A DNA stretch of 64,000 bases from an uncultured Spirochaeta sp. (GTDB lineage Bacteria; Spirochaetota; Spirochaetia; DSM-27196; Alkalispirochaetaceae): contig CAJWEZ010000003.1 in the NCBI GenBank assembly GCA_913030605.1, positions 52,138 through 116,137 on the forward strand. The letters are read 5' to 3'. A model generated the notes under the pieces. It made no database searches and was not told where the DNA came from. It was given only the letters and a program-made list of their open reading frames with translations. Each line of letters starts with the position of its first letter. The first letter of the stretch is position 1. The translations under genes were made by a program, and so were the position numbers. Shown piece by piece: positions 29,758 through 40,436 of this stretch.

Positions 29758-30693
29758 TCATTTACGGTAGGCGCCGAAAACGCCAACAATCGTAACCCAC
29801 ATTCTTCGAGCCATAGTCTTGAGCACCGAGAAATAGACCCTTCGACGAAAAATTCGCATGTCGTACTCCGAGTCAGGAACTGTGTACGGCACCGACATTT
29901 CCCAACTGGAACCGGACGCGATATCCAAGGACTCGCGGTGATGGTCGGATCGTTTTCGCCCCGGTGTGTGAACACCCTGCTCCCCAATATTGGTGACCAT
30001 GTTGAAAGAAGGAGCGACGGCGAGACGAGAATTTTTCCAACAATGAAAGACCCATTGAATGTCCCAAGTGTCCATCCGATCTTTTTTGATGCGATCGAAT
30101 TTTTGCTTCATGTGCATCGCGATCACCAAATTTGGCGATTGATATCTTATATCGCGAAATCTCAGTTTGTCATAGCTCTTCATATTCACGTCATATCCGT
30201 CCCACGCCCTTTTCCAAGTGGCCCATCCCCAAACGGGGTAGTGCTTAGAAAAGAAAGCTTGTGTCAACGTTCGCTGTGATTTGACAGGATATAGATTGGT
30301 TCCAACGATCATTCCTACGCGTTCATCAAACCTGAATCGGTCCAACATTTCATCTGCATAGTCGAAAAAACTCTGTTTTGGAACACAATCGTCTTCCAAA
30401 ATGACACCTGCATCTTCATGTTCAAACAGCCAGTCAATGGCGCTGCTAACCGCGTTCCTACATCCAAGATTGGCATCCAAGAAACGCGTCTTGACATCGC
30501 ACGGCCAATCTATTCGACCGATAACATGGTTTCTGATCACTTCGACGGTTTGTTTTTCTCCAGACACACCAGGCCTCGGCCCGTCAGACGCGATGTAGAG
30601 TTTGCTCGGTTGCGCTTTCCGAATCGCCTCGAAGACTTGCATGGTTTCCCTGTATCGGTTGAACACCAGTAACAACAACGGGTGCTTGGTCAT
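29758..30693 (-). CDS. Glycosyltransferase (GT-A-like, nucleotide-diphospho-sugar transferase)
   Basis: LLLVFNRYRETMQVFEAIRKAQPSKLYIASDGPR...VILEDDCVPKQSFFDYADEML...WGWATWKRAWDGYD. Confidence 0.8.
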   Translation of the reverse strand: MTKHPLLLLVFNRYRETMQVFEAIRKAQPSKLYIASDGPRPGVSGEKQTVEVIRNHVIGRIDWPCDVKTRFLDANLGCRNAVSSAIDWLFEHEDAGVILEDDCVPKQSFFDYADEMLDRFRFDERVGMIVGTNLYPVKSQRTLTQAFFSKHYPVWGWATWKRAWDGYDVNMKSYDKLRFRDIRYQSPNLVIAMHMKQKFDRIKKDRMDTWDIQWVFHCWKNSRLAVAPSFNMVTNIGEQGVHTPGRKRSDHHRESLDIASGSSWEMSVPYTVPDSEYDMRIFRRRVYFSVLKTMARRMWVTIVGVFGAYRK

Positions 30694-31706
30694 CTGGTAG
30701 GTTCTCCTACGGATGCCCGGTCACTACGGTGAGGTCTTCTGATGATCCGCGACGCCAGAATCCGGACAATACGAACAAAAATTTTAGCTATATGAAACCG
30801 TGAACACCCCATATTTCGGTACAATCTCCATAGTCGAAAATTATAGTAGTCGGATGATCGAAGAAATCTCAGTTTGTGAATGAACAACTCACTAATGAAG
30901 GCGCAGATCAGGCTCTTCTGATGCACTGAAGAGAAGTAAAGTCGAGCGAGATCGTATCGAAAGAAAAGGTAAGCGATGTCACTACTTACCGTTATCGATG
31001 AATCATGACTCCAGAACACTACAAGCGGCTTCGTCGTGACTGCGATGTGCGAATACTCGTTCGCTGTCTTGAGAAAGAGTAATAGGTCCGGACCAATCCC
31101 GTGTGCCCGAGAATCATCACTCAAAGAGTTTGGAATGTATGGTTCAAGGTTGCAGATGGCGTCGCTCTTGCGGAAAAGGGCACAAGCAGGAGAAACCGGC
31201 ATATTGGAGTTTGCCCGCAAAAGTGAATCCTGAATATAGGCTGAAGACGGAAACAGACCACCTTTCGCGGGTGTATATAGAATCGTCTTTTCGCCTGTGG
31301 CCGCAGACTGCAGTATGGCGGGACAATAGGCAAATCCAGCATTCTCATGGTGTGACAAAAGAGGAACTAGTTCTGTCAGAAACCCAGGCAAAAGAAAGTC
31401 ATCCGACCACAGAAATACGATGTACTCGCCCCGGCTCAACTCAAGACAACGGAGCCAGTTTCTTGTCGGGCCAAGGTTCGAGCTGTTCTCAAAGAGCCTA
31501 ACCCTCGGGTCCTTTTCGGCAAAACTTCTGACCACATCTCTCGTTCGGTCGCTGCTCGCGTTATCGCATACGACAACCTCGATATTCCTGTAGGTCTGCG
31601 CAACCGCTGACCCGACACACCGGCCTATCAGCTCTTCCCTGTTGAATACCGGAATGAGGATGCTTACAAGAGGTCGCTCAGTTGAGTCGTATCGTCTTTC
31701 TGTCAA
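30690..31706 (-). CDS. Glycosyltransferase family 2
   Basis: LVSILIPVFNREELIGRCVGSAVAQTYRNIEVVVCDNASSDRT...YIVFLWSDD. Confidence 0.9.
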   Translation of the reverse strand: MTERRYDSTERPLVSILIPVFNREELIGRCVGSAVAQTYRNIEVVVCDNASSDRTRDVVRSFAEKDPRVRLFENSSNLGPTRNWLRCLELSRGEYIVFLWSDDFLLPGFLTELVPLLSHHENAGFAYCPAILQSAATGEKTILYTPAKGGLFPSSAYIQDSLLRANSNMPVSPACALFRKSDAICNLEPYIPNSLSDDSRAHGIGPDLLLFLKTANEYSHIAVTTKPLVVFWSHDSSITVSSDIAYLFFRYDLARLYFSSVHQKSLICAFISELFIHKLRFLRSSDYYNFRLWRLYRNMGCSRFHIAKIFVRIVRILASRIIRRPHRSDRASVGEPTR

Positions 31707-32458
31707 TTTGGGCTTCTCCGTTTTCGGAAAATGGACAGACTCTTTATCGCCTGATAAGAAAATGAAGCAACGAGTCTTGTTTTCAACGAAAAACTCAAGG
31801 GGCGAATGATGATATCAAGGTACAGATACTCGACCCATGTACGGAAGTTCGGCCTGGATGACATACCCCTATTGTTCATGAACGTAACCGGAGTGTTGAC
31901 TATGAGGTGAGACGCTGGCAAGGAGTACATTTCGTTGAAAATGCAGTCAGAAATGACCTTAAAGTACGTTTTGTATCCGCCATGGCTCAACAAAAAAGAC
32001 CGCTGGATCAGGGTTCCTTGATGATAGAAATCGATCGATCGGCGTTCCTTGCTATACGAAACATGTCTTGTAACACAACTCGTAGGATGTGCGCCGAATT
32101 TGATCGCAAAATAGATAGTTTTTATATCTGAATCTAAATATGGAAGTATGTGTTCCCCAATACTTGGAGCAATCAGTATGTCTCCCGCATTCAGGAACAA
32201 CACCCATTTCCCTTTCGCAATTCTGATCCCTTTGTTCATGGCGTCATATACGCCACGATCTGGTTCCGAGATCCATCGGAAGTTGCGATCATCAAATCGT
32301 TCCAGAAATTCTATTGTGCCATCACAAGACGCACCGTCCACGATCACATGCTCTATTGCGTGTCGTACCGTCTGATTCCTAATACTTCGAATTGTCAGGC
32401 GCAGATCGGCGAGCTGGTTTTTTACTACTGTGACAATGGAGAGCTGGACGGGCCTCAA
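31703..32458 (-). CDS. Glycosyltransferase family 2
   Basis: LSIVTVVKNQLADLRLTIRSIRNQTVRHAIEHVIVDGASCDGTIEFLERF...YDAMNKGIRIAKGKWVLFLNAGD. Confidence 0.9.
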   Translation of the reverse strand: MRPVQLSIVTVVKNQLADLRLTIRSIRNQTVRHAIEHVIVDGASCDGTIEFLERFDDRNFRWISEPDRGVYDAMNKGIRIAKGKWVLFLNAGDILIAPSIGEHILPYLDSDIKTIYFAIKFGAHPTSCVTRHVSYSKERRSIDFYHQGTLIQRSFLLSHGGYKTYFKVISDCIFNEMYSLPASHLIVNTPVTFMNNRGMSSRPNFRTWVEYLYLDIIIRPLSFSLKTRLVASFSYQAIKSLSIFRKRRSPN

Positions 32459-32518
32459 GATGAGTTCCTATTGGGGAAGAGATTGGAAATATTGTGTGAG
32501 GACACGACATAGCACAAT

Positions 32519-33928
32519 CTAACTCGCTGTCGACGCATGCGAGTTTGCTAAGTCCGATAGTGCATCTCGTGTCATCCAAACAGCCGAAGGTAATAGGGAA
32601 ACACAAGTTGCAATGGCAACGCCGGCTACGCCCAGGTCGAAAAACCGGACGAACAAAATTGAAAGGGGAATATTCAGTATTGCGCCAACCGTCGCGGTAA
32701 CCAACTGTACACGAAGCCTCGAAATACCATTAACGTACGTCGCGAAAATGTTGTTCCAGATCATGATTCCGAACATCAAAACCATCGAAAAAGCAAGGGA
32801 CAGCGGACTTTCCACACTCTCGGTAAGCCACAAATCGAGAAACCTATACCTCAACACCGATATGGCCAATAGTCCGCCGACGGCGGCAAAAAAAAGCCTA
32901 ACGAGGTTCGATAGCCGCTGTTTGATCCAAAGCCAATCCCCTTTTGTGTGTGCCGCGGTAAACGCAGACCACAACGGAGCCAATAGCATACCAAACAGCA
33001 AGTGTACGGTGCTAAATAGTTTGTGATTTACTGCGTAGACCGTTACCGATCTAGGACCCAGAAGATGACTCACAATCAGATTGTCGGTCGTGAAAATCAC
33101 AATCGTGGCTAGTTGGATTACAAAAAACTGGCCGCCCAACGAAAAAAGCCGCTGCGCGGTCTGGTGATCGTAGTACCTGATTCGAGGACGAAGTTCTGAT
33201 CCTGTTGCCAGGAACCACAAAGTGGCGAAAAACAGTACTGACAACGAAGCTATCGCATATGCCCCGGTTATGAGAGGAAGCGCAACCTCTGTCTTCGAAA
33301 CAGACCAATAAAACAGAACCCCCGCAAAAACCCCCTGTGTAACCAGCTGGATCACTGCAGGCACAGCAGCCATCTGTCTTCCATAGGCGATTGCGTTGAC
33401 AACCGAAAGCGGAAGGAGAGAGCACAAAAAAGCCCAGAACAACAAGGCAGATAGCCGGACTTCGATACTTGGCAACTCTTTCGCGCCGATGACCCTATTC
33501 CAATCGGCGGAACGATCAAACAGAAGAATGAGCAGAAATGCGAACAGCATTAGCGCAACTAGTATGACGTAGGCTGTTGAGATGGCTCTGGATGCACGAT
33601 GCCGATCGCGGTTCTGAAAGGCTTGTGCCAGCTCGTTGCGAACGCCGTGCACAACCCCCACGTCCATCATCGACACCCACGATAACATTGAAAGGAGTAC
33701 CGACCAAATGCCGTATCGATAGTCGCCCAAAATCGCAAGACTCAGCCTGACAACAACAAATGACAGCAGGAAAGAAAGGAGACGAAGCGCCAGATTAAGG
33801 GAACCATGAACACGAACTACTTTAGTGAGGTCCGGCGTGTTCTCGTGTGTTACGGTTGTTCTGGCCGTCAAGCGACACACCTTTCCCTGTGCGGATCTAT
33901 TGTCACCACATACCAAAATGGCCGACAA
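32519..33928 (-). CDS. Polysaccharide flippase (Wzx/MATE-like oligosaccharide translocase)
   Basis: Multi-pass membrane protein; NLALRLLSFLLSFVVVRLSLAILGDYRYGIWSVLLSMLSWVSMMDVGVVHGVRNELAQAF; start uncertain. Confidence 0.82.
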   Translation of the reverse strand: MSAILVCGDNRSAQGKVCRLTARTTVTHENTPDLTKVVRVHGSLNLALRLLSFLLSFVVVRLSLAILGDYRYGIWSVLLSMLSWVSMMDVGVVHGVRNELAQAFQNRDRHRASRAISTAYVILVALMLFAFLLILLFDRSADWNRVIGAKELPSIEVRLSALLFWAFLCSLLPLSVVNAIAYGRQMAAVPAVIQLVTQGVFAGVLFYWSVSKTEVALPLITGAYAIASLSVLFFATLWFLATGSELRPRIRYYDHQTAQRLFSLGGQFFVIQLATIVIFTTDNLIVSHLLGPRSVTVYAVNHKLFSTVHLLFGMLLAPLWSAFTAAHTKGDWLWIKQRLSNLVRLFFAAVGGLLAISVLRYRFLDLWLTESVESPLSLAFSMVLMFGIMIWNNIFATYVNGISRLRVQLVTATVGAILNIPLSILFVRFFDLGVAGVAIATCVSLLPSAVWMTRDALSDLANSHASTAS

Positions 33929-34322
33929 GATTGGGCCAAAAAAATGGTTCTACCGAAAATCAAAAACGCAATAGTGATCGCTACGGATGTCCTTCGCTTT
34001 CGGGGGACAAAACCAGAATCCTTGCGTCGCAGAACGAACCGATCCTTCCCAGTATAGATTCGGCGCGACTTTTTGTTCGGTGTGATAGTACTCACGTCAC
34101 AATCAGCCTTGATGAGCAAAAAAGCATCGCTGATGAGCGGCGGAAAGGTAGGACGGTATTTCTCCATGGAGAGTGTTTACGAACCAAACCGAACGCTCCG
34201 GAGATCCACCATGCATGCTATCCACAAATGTATCGACCTTCTGCGAAACTGCGGAAGCCATACGGTTCGCGGTCTGAGGATTCCGCAAAACCTGAGCCAA
34301 ACGATCCAGATTGTTCTTTGTC

Positions 34323-35214
34323 CGATACACGAGAGGTGGCACAGATGCAGTCGGTGCGGGTGTACAAGCTGCGACGATCATGATCTCACAACAAGCATTG
34401 TTCGAAACCCACCGGCAATCCAGTCACGCAGTCGAACTCCGTGTTGTCGTGTGCCGGGTGGTCTGTCCCGTATTTGGACCAAGCCATGAATGGATTCCTT
34501 TGCTGGACCAATGTACCCGAGTTACGACGCGCGTGGCCGAAAAGGGCTGCCAAATTGCAGAGATCATGACTATCAAGGATGTCACGGAGACGATTTTGCT
34601 TGCCCAGCAGACGGTCAAGACTATCTGCAAACGATAACCGAAACGCCTCCTTGAGTCAATCAATCTGAACAGTATTATTAGTGCTGTTGATCGATGAGCG
34701 TGCCATCCATAATGGATATCGTCCGTTATTGCCGCGAGGCAATTGATTACGTCCGCGTCGACGCCGTCAATCGCTATAGTTGTGATCCGATACGGCGACA
34801 ACTCATTAACGGATTGCGCTGGCGACTCCTTTGGAATCACGAAAAGCTCAGCCGCTCAGACAAGCACCGTCGGGTGGACGAACTCGTTGAGGTCAACAAG
34901 AGACTATCGTTGGCGTATATCAAGAAGAAGCACCTGAACCACCTCTGGACGTTTACTGATCAGGTCGCTGCACGTTTTCGGCGGCATCACTGGTTCCACT
35001 AGGCGATCGACACAACTACATCGATGCACTCCATTACGTTCGGGGAGTATCTATCCGTTCCTGGAAAGGGCTTGTGCTGGCGCACACAAAATACCAGTTG
35101 ACCTCCGGCATGCTCGAAAGTATGAACAACATGATCAAGGTCATAAGGCGCGTCGCACACGATTTTCGGTATGATCATTACGTTTTCTTCGTATCCGTCA
35201 CGAATTCCCTATAA
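34323..35214 (+). pseudogene. Decayed transposase (ISL3-family-like), multiple frameshifts
   Basis: Fragments in different frames: RCSRCG zinc-finger-like; RVVCPVFGPSHEWIPLLDQCTRVTTRVAEKGCQIAEIMTIKDVTE; LINGLRWRLLWNHEKLS...AYIKKKHLNHLW; LTSGMLESMNNMIKVIRRVAHDFRYDHYVFFV. Confidence 0.65.
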
Positions 35215-35341
35215 TTCCGCGCCAAATTGACTGTTTTGGCTTATGCGGTCGAAGTGATTATTTGCCAACCCGATGTGCAGATTTCGTGCAGAAGTCGAAG
35301 TCTTTTCGAACCTCCTTCGATTTTGTGAGTTTTTTGAGCTA

Positions 35342-36369
35342 TTACACGCTTCGATACGTCGACAGCCAGCCCATGAGAGTTTTGACACCAACTTCCGGTT
35401 TCACACGTGGCACCCAAGACACGGCACCTTCAATCATGTCGTTCGAAGCAACAAACACCTTCTGGTCGCGTCGCCGCGCTTCAAGGTGTTCCGGCACTAG
35501 ATCCACGTGAAGCTCGGCGGACAATTGGTCCAACAATTCTTGAATAGAGAACGCGTTTTGTACTCCGCCGCCAACATTGTACACACCGCCGGCGACGGTA
35601 TCGATCCGCTCGGCCGCAGAAAAATAGAGCCTGACGACGTCTTCTGCATGAAGTAGATCGCGCACCTGCTTACCGTTTCCGGCCACGGTAAACCGATGAT
35701 TGGGGTCCTCTTTGGTGCGAAGGGCCTGCATCGTGAACCAACCGACCCAACCCTGGTCAAACGTCGGATACTGACCACCTCCATACATCGACGAGTGCCT
35801 GAAGACAACAGTCTTGAGGCCGTACATTCGGTGATAGTCGCGAACATACTGGTCGGCAGCACCTTTGGAACAACCGTAAGGCGTGCTGAAATCGAGCGGA
35901 AGTGTCTCAGGGAGTCCTTTGGGATAGTCGACGCATTCATAACGAGTCTCCAACTCGTTGTAGCGGAGATCCTCCAGATCGCCGTACACTTTGTTCGTGG
36001 ACGAATAGAGGATTGCAGCCTCTGGACAGTGTTTTCTCACTGCCTCAAGAACCGAAACCGTTCCCATTGCGTTGATTTCGAAGTCCTTGAACGGCTGTTC
36101 CACAGACGTTGTCATGGCAACCTGGCCGGCCAGGTGAAAAACGACATCTGGTTTGACCAGTTCCACCGCGCGGTCGATGTCATGTCGGCTACGAACATCC
36201 CCATGGAAGAACTCGAATTCTCCTTGTCCCCTGAGCCAAGCGAGGTTCTGGGTGGATCCCGCCCGGCTCAGATTGTCAAACACGTAGAGTTGTTCCCCGC
36301 GACGGAGTACTTCCGCCGAAAGATTCGACCCAACAAAACCGCATCCACCAGTCACCAGATACTTCAACT
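35342..36369 (-). CDS. NAD-dependent epimerase, CDP-paratose/tyvelose 2-epimerase-like (RfbE-like)
   Basis: LKYLVTGGCGFVGSNLSAEVLRRGEQLYVFDNLSRAGSTQNLAWLRGQG...STNKVYGD...TPYGCSKGAADQYVRDYHRMYGLKTVVFRHSSMYG; likely TTG start after AAAGGAA. Confidence 0.8.
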
Positions 36370-37269
36370 GCCATTCCTTTCGCCGTACGTCTTGAACACA
36401 AGCTCTCGCAGGCCCGTCTCCAGAGTGATCTCTGGTTCCCATCCGAGTCTTTCTGTTGTTGCCGAAACGTTGATGTCAGGCTCCATCAACTCACCAGCCC
36501 TGTACGGCACAGCCCCGAAACGGAGCTCAGGAAGGCCAGTACTACCGGTCACATCCGCCGCCAATCGCCGGAGTGTCTGCACAACCTCGCGGATAGTCGA
36601 GAGGCGGCCGGTGCCAACATCGAACTCAGAAAACCCAGACGACATCGGGCATTCAAGAACCGCGACATAGAGACTCGCTACATCGTTGACGTGGATGAAG
36701 TCACGTTTCTGTTCGCCGCTGGTAAGGGAGATTTCCTTGGCTCCACCAAATAGTTGATCAAGCACCCAGGGCAGAAATTTCTTGTTGTCATCGCCCGGCC
36801 CGTACATCTGCTCGAGTCGCAGGTTCACCGTTTTTTGGGGCCCGGTCTCGAACCGAAGCCATTCAACGAACTGCTTTTTCGATAACGCGTATCTATTGAG
36901 GGTCCGAGGCAGTGACGTATCGGTATTGACGAACTGTGGCACCCCCGCGTCCCGCGCCGATTCGAATAGCTGGAGACCAAATGACACGTTCGTCTCCAGC
37001 ATATCCAGGGCTGTCTCGCCCTGCCGCCCGTAGCTACAGGCAGTATGGACAACAGCATCCGTAGACACTCCTGAGAATGCCTCAGCCACAGACGTCTTGT
37101 CGATATCAATGATTCGAACACGTCCAATTTCTCGCTCAATCCGAGATGTGTCCGAGTTGCTCCTCTTGAGAATGGTCACTGCGTACTCTCGCGCAAGTAG
37201 CGTCTTGAGGAGATGACTCCCAAGAAATCCCGTCGCACCTGAGAGAACTATGTGCTTAGGTCTGTCCAT
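36364..37269 (-). CDS. NAD-dependent epimerase/dehydratase, CDP-abequose/CDP-paratose synthase-like (RfbJ/RfbS-like)
   Basis: KHIVLSGATGFLGSHLLKTLLAREYAVTILKRSNSDTSRI...RYALSKKQFVEWLRF; context within CDP-dideoxyhexose cluster. Confidence 0.7.
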   Translation of the reverse strand: MDRPKHIVLSGATGFLGSHLLKTLLAREYAVTILKRSNSDTSRIEREIGRVRIIDIDKTSVAEAFSGVSTDAVVHTACSYGRQGETALDMLETNVSFGLQLFESARDAGVPQFVNTDTSLPRTLNRYALSKKQFVEWLRFETGPQKTVNLRLEQMYGPGDDNKKFLPWVLDQLFGGAKEISLTSGEQKRDFIHVNDVASLYVAVLECPMSSGFSEFDVGTGRLSTIREVVQTLRRLAADVTGSTGLPELRFGAVPYRAGELMEPDINVSATTERLGWEPEITLETGLRELVFKTYGERNGS

Positions 37270-38335
37270 ATTCCCGAATTGCTGCGGCGATTGGCTCCCG
37301 CGACGGTGCACCAACGAGACTCCGATAGCCCTCTACGGTAACCTGACTGGCTCGAGAGACACTCCATTTGGGTATCCAATTAAGGTTTGCTTTCGCTTTC
37401 GAAATATCAAGCTTGAGGAAACGGGCCTCGTGAGGCCCCGAAGGATTACCTCGATGGACTTTCAGTCCAGCGCAGGACACTTCGAATATCGCGGCGAGAT
37501 CACCCACAGAAATACAGTCCTCGTCCCTCGGACCAAAATTCCACTCCTCGCCATACTCCGGTGAATCATAGAGTCGTTCTGCTACGACCAGGTATCCGGA
37601 CAACGGTTCCAGCACGTGTTGCCAGGGCCGGATCGCGTGTGGATTGCGTATCGTCGCCGGTTGGTTGGTCGTCCAAGCGCGGATGAGATCGGGAACAATT
37701 CGATCGGTCGCCCAGTCACCACCGCCGATCACATTTCCCGCCCTTGCGGACGCCACCGAAACGTGGTGCGAGTTCCCATACTGCTCCGCATTGAAGAACG
37801 AGCTGCGATAGGCAGCTACAACCAGCTCGGCAGCGGCCTTGCTATTGGAGTACGGATCGTATCCGCCGAGCCTGTCGTTCTCGCGATAACCCCAATGCCA
37901 TTCACGATTCTCGTAGACCTTGTCGGTGGTCACCACGACCACACTCCGAACGCTTTCCGCATGACGTACGGCTTCGAGAAGATTGACCGTACCCATAACG
38001 TTGGTTTCGTAGGTGAGGCGAGGTTGTTTGTAGGAATCCCGAACGAGCGGCTGCGCCGCCAGATGAAACACGACTTCGGGCTGGAACTCTATCAACGACG
38101 TCAACAGTGTGTCGTAGTCACGAATGTCCCCGATGACTGAGTCCATTCCGGCAGCCACGTCAGCCTGGACGAACAGGCTTGGGTCGGTCGGTGGATTCAA
38201 CGCGTATCCACGGACAACGGCTCCCATTTCCTGGAGCCAAACCGACAGCCAACCCCCTTTGAAACCGGTATGTCCGGTGAGAAAAACTCGACGCCCTTTC
38301 CAGAACGAGGGATCGGGATTCACCACGTTTTCCAT
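37256..38335 (-). CDS. rfbG: CDP-glucose 4,6-dehydratase
   Basis: FWKGRRVFLTGHTGFKGGWLSVWLQEMGAVVRGYALNPPTDPSLF...VTTDKVYENREWHWGYRENDRLGGYDPYSNSKAAAELV; start at ATG 38335. Confidence 0.93.
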   Translation of the reverse strand: MENVVNPDPSFWKGRRVFLTGHTGFKGGWLSVWLQEMGAVVRGYALNPPTDPSLFVQADVAAGMDSVIGDIRDYDTLLTSLIEFQPEVVFHLAAQPLVRDSYKQPRLTYETNVMGTVNLLEAVRHAESVRSVVVVTTDKVYENREWHWGYRENDRLGGYDPYSNSKAAAELVVAAYRSSFFNAEQYGNSHHVSVASARAGNVIGGGDWATDRIVPDLIRAWTTNQPATIRNPHAIRPWQHVLEPLSGYLVVAERLYDSPEYGEEWNFGPRDEDCISVGDLAAIFEVSCAGLKVHRGNPSGPHEARFLKLDISKAKANLNWIPKWSVSRASQVTVEGYRSLVGAPSREPIAAAIREYGQT

Positions 38336-39090
38336 GGCGCATCTCCCGTCTCCCAACGATTCTCGAGTTCCAGTTTGTCTCGGAGGGTATCCATCGGCTT
38401 CCAGTATCCGGTGTGTTTGTATGCGGAAAACTGACCATCCTTGGCCAGGCGTTCCAGGGGATCGCGTTCCCAAACCGTAGTGTCGCCATCTATGTATTCG
38501 AGGACATCGGGTTCGAGTACGAAGAATCCGCCGTTGATCCACGATCCGTCGCCTTTCGGCTTCTCCTGGAACCCCGAAATGTCGCCGTCCGTTTCGATGT
38601 TGAGTGCTCCGAATCGGCCGGACGGTTGAACCGCCGTGACTGTGGCGAGTTTGCCGTGGCTCCGATGGTGAGACAGGAGTTCGGCAATATCTACGCTTCC
38701 AACTCCGTCACCGTATGTCAGCATAAACGTTTCGCCATCGATGTACTCGGCAACTCGCTTGACGCGCCCGCCGGTCATCGTATTGTCCCCGGTGTCCACC
38801 AGGGTCACACGCCAGGGCTCAGCGTTTTTGTTATGGACGTCCATGGTATTGTGCTCCATATCGAACGTCACATCAGCCATGTGCAGGAAGTAGTTGGCGA
38901 AGTACTCCTTGATTACGTAGCCTTTGTACCCGAGACATATCACGAAATCGTTGAACCCGAAGTGGGAATAGATCTTCATGATATGCCACAGAATTGGCTT
39001 CCCACCGATTTCGACCATCGGTTTCGGCTTCAGGACAGTTTCCTCACTTAACCTGGTGCCAAACCCTCCCGCAAGAATCACCACTTTCAT
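38320..39090 (-). CDS. rfbF: Glucose-1-phosphate cytidylyltransferase
   Basis: MKVVILAGGFGTRLSEETVLKPKPMVEIGGKPILWHIMKIYSHFGFNDFVICLGYKGYVIKEYF; start at ATG 39090. Confidence 0.95.
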   Translation of the reverse strand: MKVVILAGGFGTRLSEETVLKPKPMVEIGGKPILWHIMKIYSHFGFNDFVICLGYKGYVIKEYFANYFLHMADVTFDMEHNTMDVHNKNAEPWRVTLVDTGDNTMTGGRVKRVAEYIDGETFMLTYGDGVGSVDIAELLSHHRSHGKLATVTAVQPSGRFGALNIETDGDISGFQEKPKGDGSWINGGFFVLEPDVLEYIDGDTTVWERDPLERLAKDGQFSAYKHTGYWKPMDTLRDKLELENRWETGDAPWKTW

Positions 39091-40433
39091 TCGGCACCTC
39101 CGGTCTTCTCCGCAATGAACCGATCGATCACGTCGAGCGCGTATTCGATCTTCTCGGTCGTCAATCCCGGATAGGTTCCAAGGAAAAAGGTGTTGTTCAT
39201 CACGAACTCGGTATTCGGAAGGTCGCCCACCACCCGACGATCGATGTCGAGATAGGCGGGCTGTTTGAGGAGATTCCCGGCGAACACGTTCCGTGTTTCC
39301 ACGTGGTGGGTCGCCAGGTAGTCGGTGAGTTCGGTGCGCGTGAACGGCGCTTCGTCCTTTACCGAAACCGGAAATGCGAACCACGACGGATCCGCCTTTT
39401 CGGACGCGTACGGGAGCACGAAATGGTCCGTCCATTTCTCGAAGCCTTGTTTCCAGCGCTCGAAGTTCGTTTTTCGAGCGTCTATGAAATCCGGGAGCTT
39501 CTTCATCTGCTCTACACCGATCGCAGCCTGCATGTCGGTCACCTTGAGGTTGTATCCAATGTGGGAGTACACGTATTTGTGATCGTAGCCGTACGGCAGT
39601 TGCCCGTATTGGCCGGAGAAGCGCTTGCCACAGGTGTTGTTCTCTCCGCCCTTGCAGTAGCAGTCCCGCCCCCAATCGCGAAAGGAGGTCGCCGCTCGCG
39701 AAATCATCGGATCATCGGTAAAGACCATGCCACCCTCACCGATCGTAATGTGGTGGGCGGGATAGAAGGAGCACGTTGCGACATGCCCGAACGAACCGAC
39801 GTGCTCGCCGTTGTACCGCGAGCCAAGCGCGTCACAACAGTCTTCGATCAGCCAAAGGTCGTGTTCCTTGACCAGTTCGGCGATCGCCTCGAGATCGTAG
39901 GGGTTACCGAGTGTATGAGCCAGGAAAATGGCGCGCGTCTTTGGTCCGATCGCCTTGCGAATCTCATCCACGGACGCGTTGTAGGTACCAAGTTCGACGT
40001 CGACAAATACAGGCACCATTCCGTTCTGAATGATCGGATTCACCGTAGTGGGGAATCCAGCCGCGACTGCGATGACTTCATCGCCCGGTTTGAGTCGTTT
40101 TTCGCCAATAAGCGGTGAGGTCAGGGCGCTGAGGGCGAGGAGGTTCGCCGACGACCCGGAATTGGTGAGGATTGCGTAGTCGGCATCGACAAAGTCAGCG
40201 AACTCGAGTTCGAACTCCTCGGTAAAGCGACCTCCGGTGAGCCAGAAGTCGAGGGAGGCATCGACCAGGCGTTCGATCTCGCGATGATCGAACACGCGGC
40301 CCGCGTATCGAACCTCGTCTTTTGCCGGTGTGAACAATTGATTGGCGAACTTGGCCTGGTAGAACTCCTGAACAAGTCCGAATATCTCTTTCCGTATCGT
40401 CTGCTCGTCCCGAGGCGTCTTGTCAGTACTCAA
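39087..40433 (-). CDS. rfbH: CDP-4-dehydro-6-deoxyglucose 3-dehydratase (E1), PLP/[2Fe-2S]
   Basis: TLGNPYDLEAIAELVKEHDLWLIEDCCDALGS...CSFYPAHHITIGEGGMVF (His at the usual PLP-Lys position)...DWGRDCYCKGGENNTCGKRF (Cys ligands). Confidence 0.95.
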   Translation of the reverse strand: MSTDKTPRDEQTIRKEIFGLVQEFYQAKFANQLFTPAKDEVRYAGRVFDHREIERLVDASLDFWLTGGRFTEEFELEFADFVDADYAILTNSGSSANLLALSALTSPLIGEKRLKPGDEVIAVAAGFPTTVNPIIQNGMVPVFVDVELGTYNASVDEIRKAIGPKTRAIFLAHTLGNPYDLEAIAELVKEHDLWLIEDCCDALGSRYNGEHVGSFGHVATCSFYPAHHITIGEGGMVFTDDPMISRAATSFRDWGRDCYCKGGENNTCGKRFSGQYGQLPYGYDHKYVYSHIGYNLKVTDMQAAIGVEQMKKLPDFIDARKTNFERWKQGFEKWTDHFVLPYASEKADPSWFAFPVSVKDEAPFTRTELTDYLATHHVETRNVFAGNLLKQPAYLDIDRRVVGDLPNTEFVMNNTFFLGTYPGLTTEKIEYALDVIDRFIAEKTGGAE

Positions 40434-40436
40434 AGG

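Noticed and set aside
33868-34381. Possible degraded - strand CDS upstream of the flippase
   Set aside because: Short ORFs in different frames with no motif I can recognise; left uncalled.
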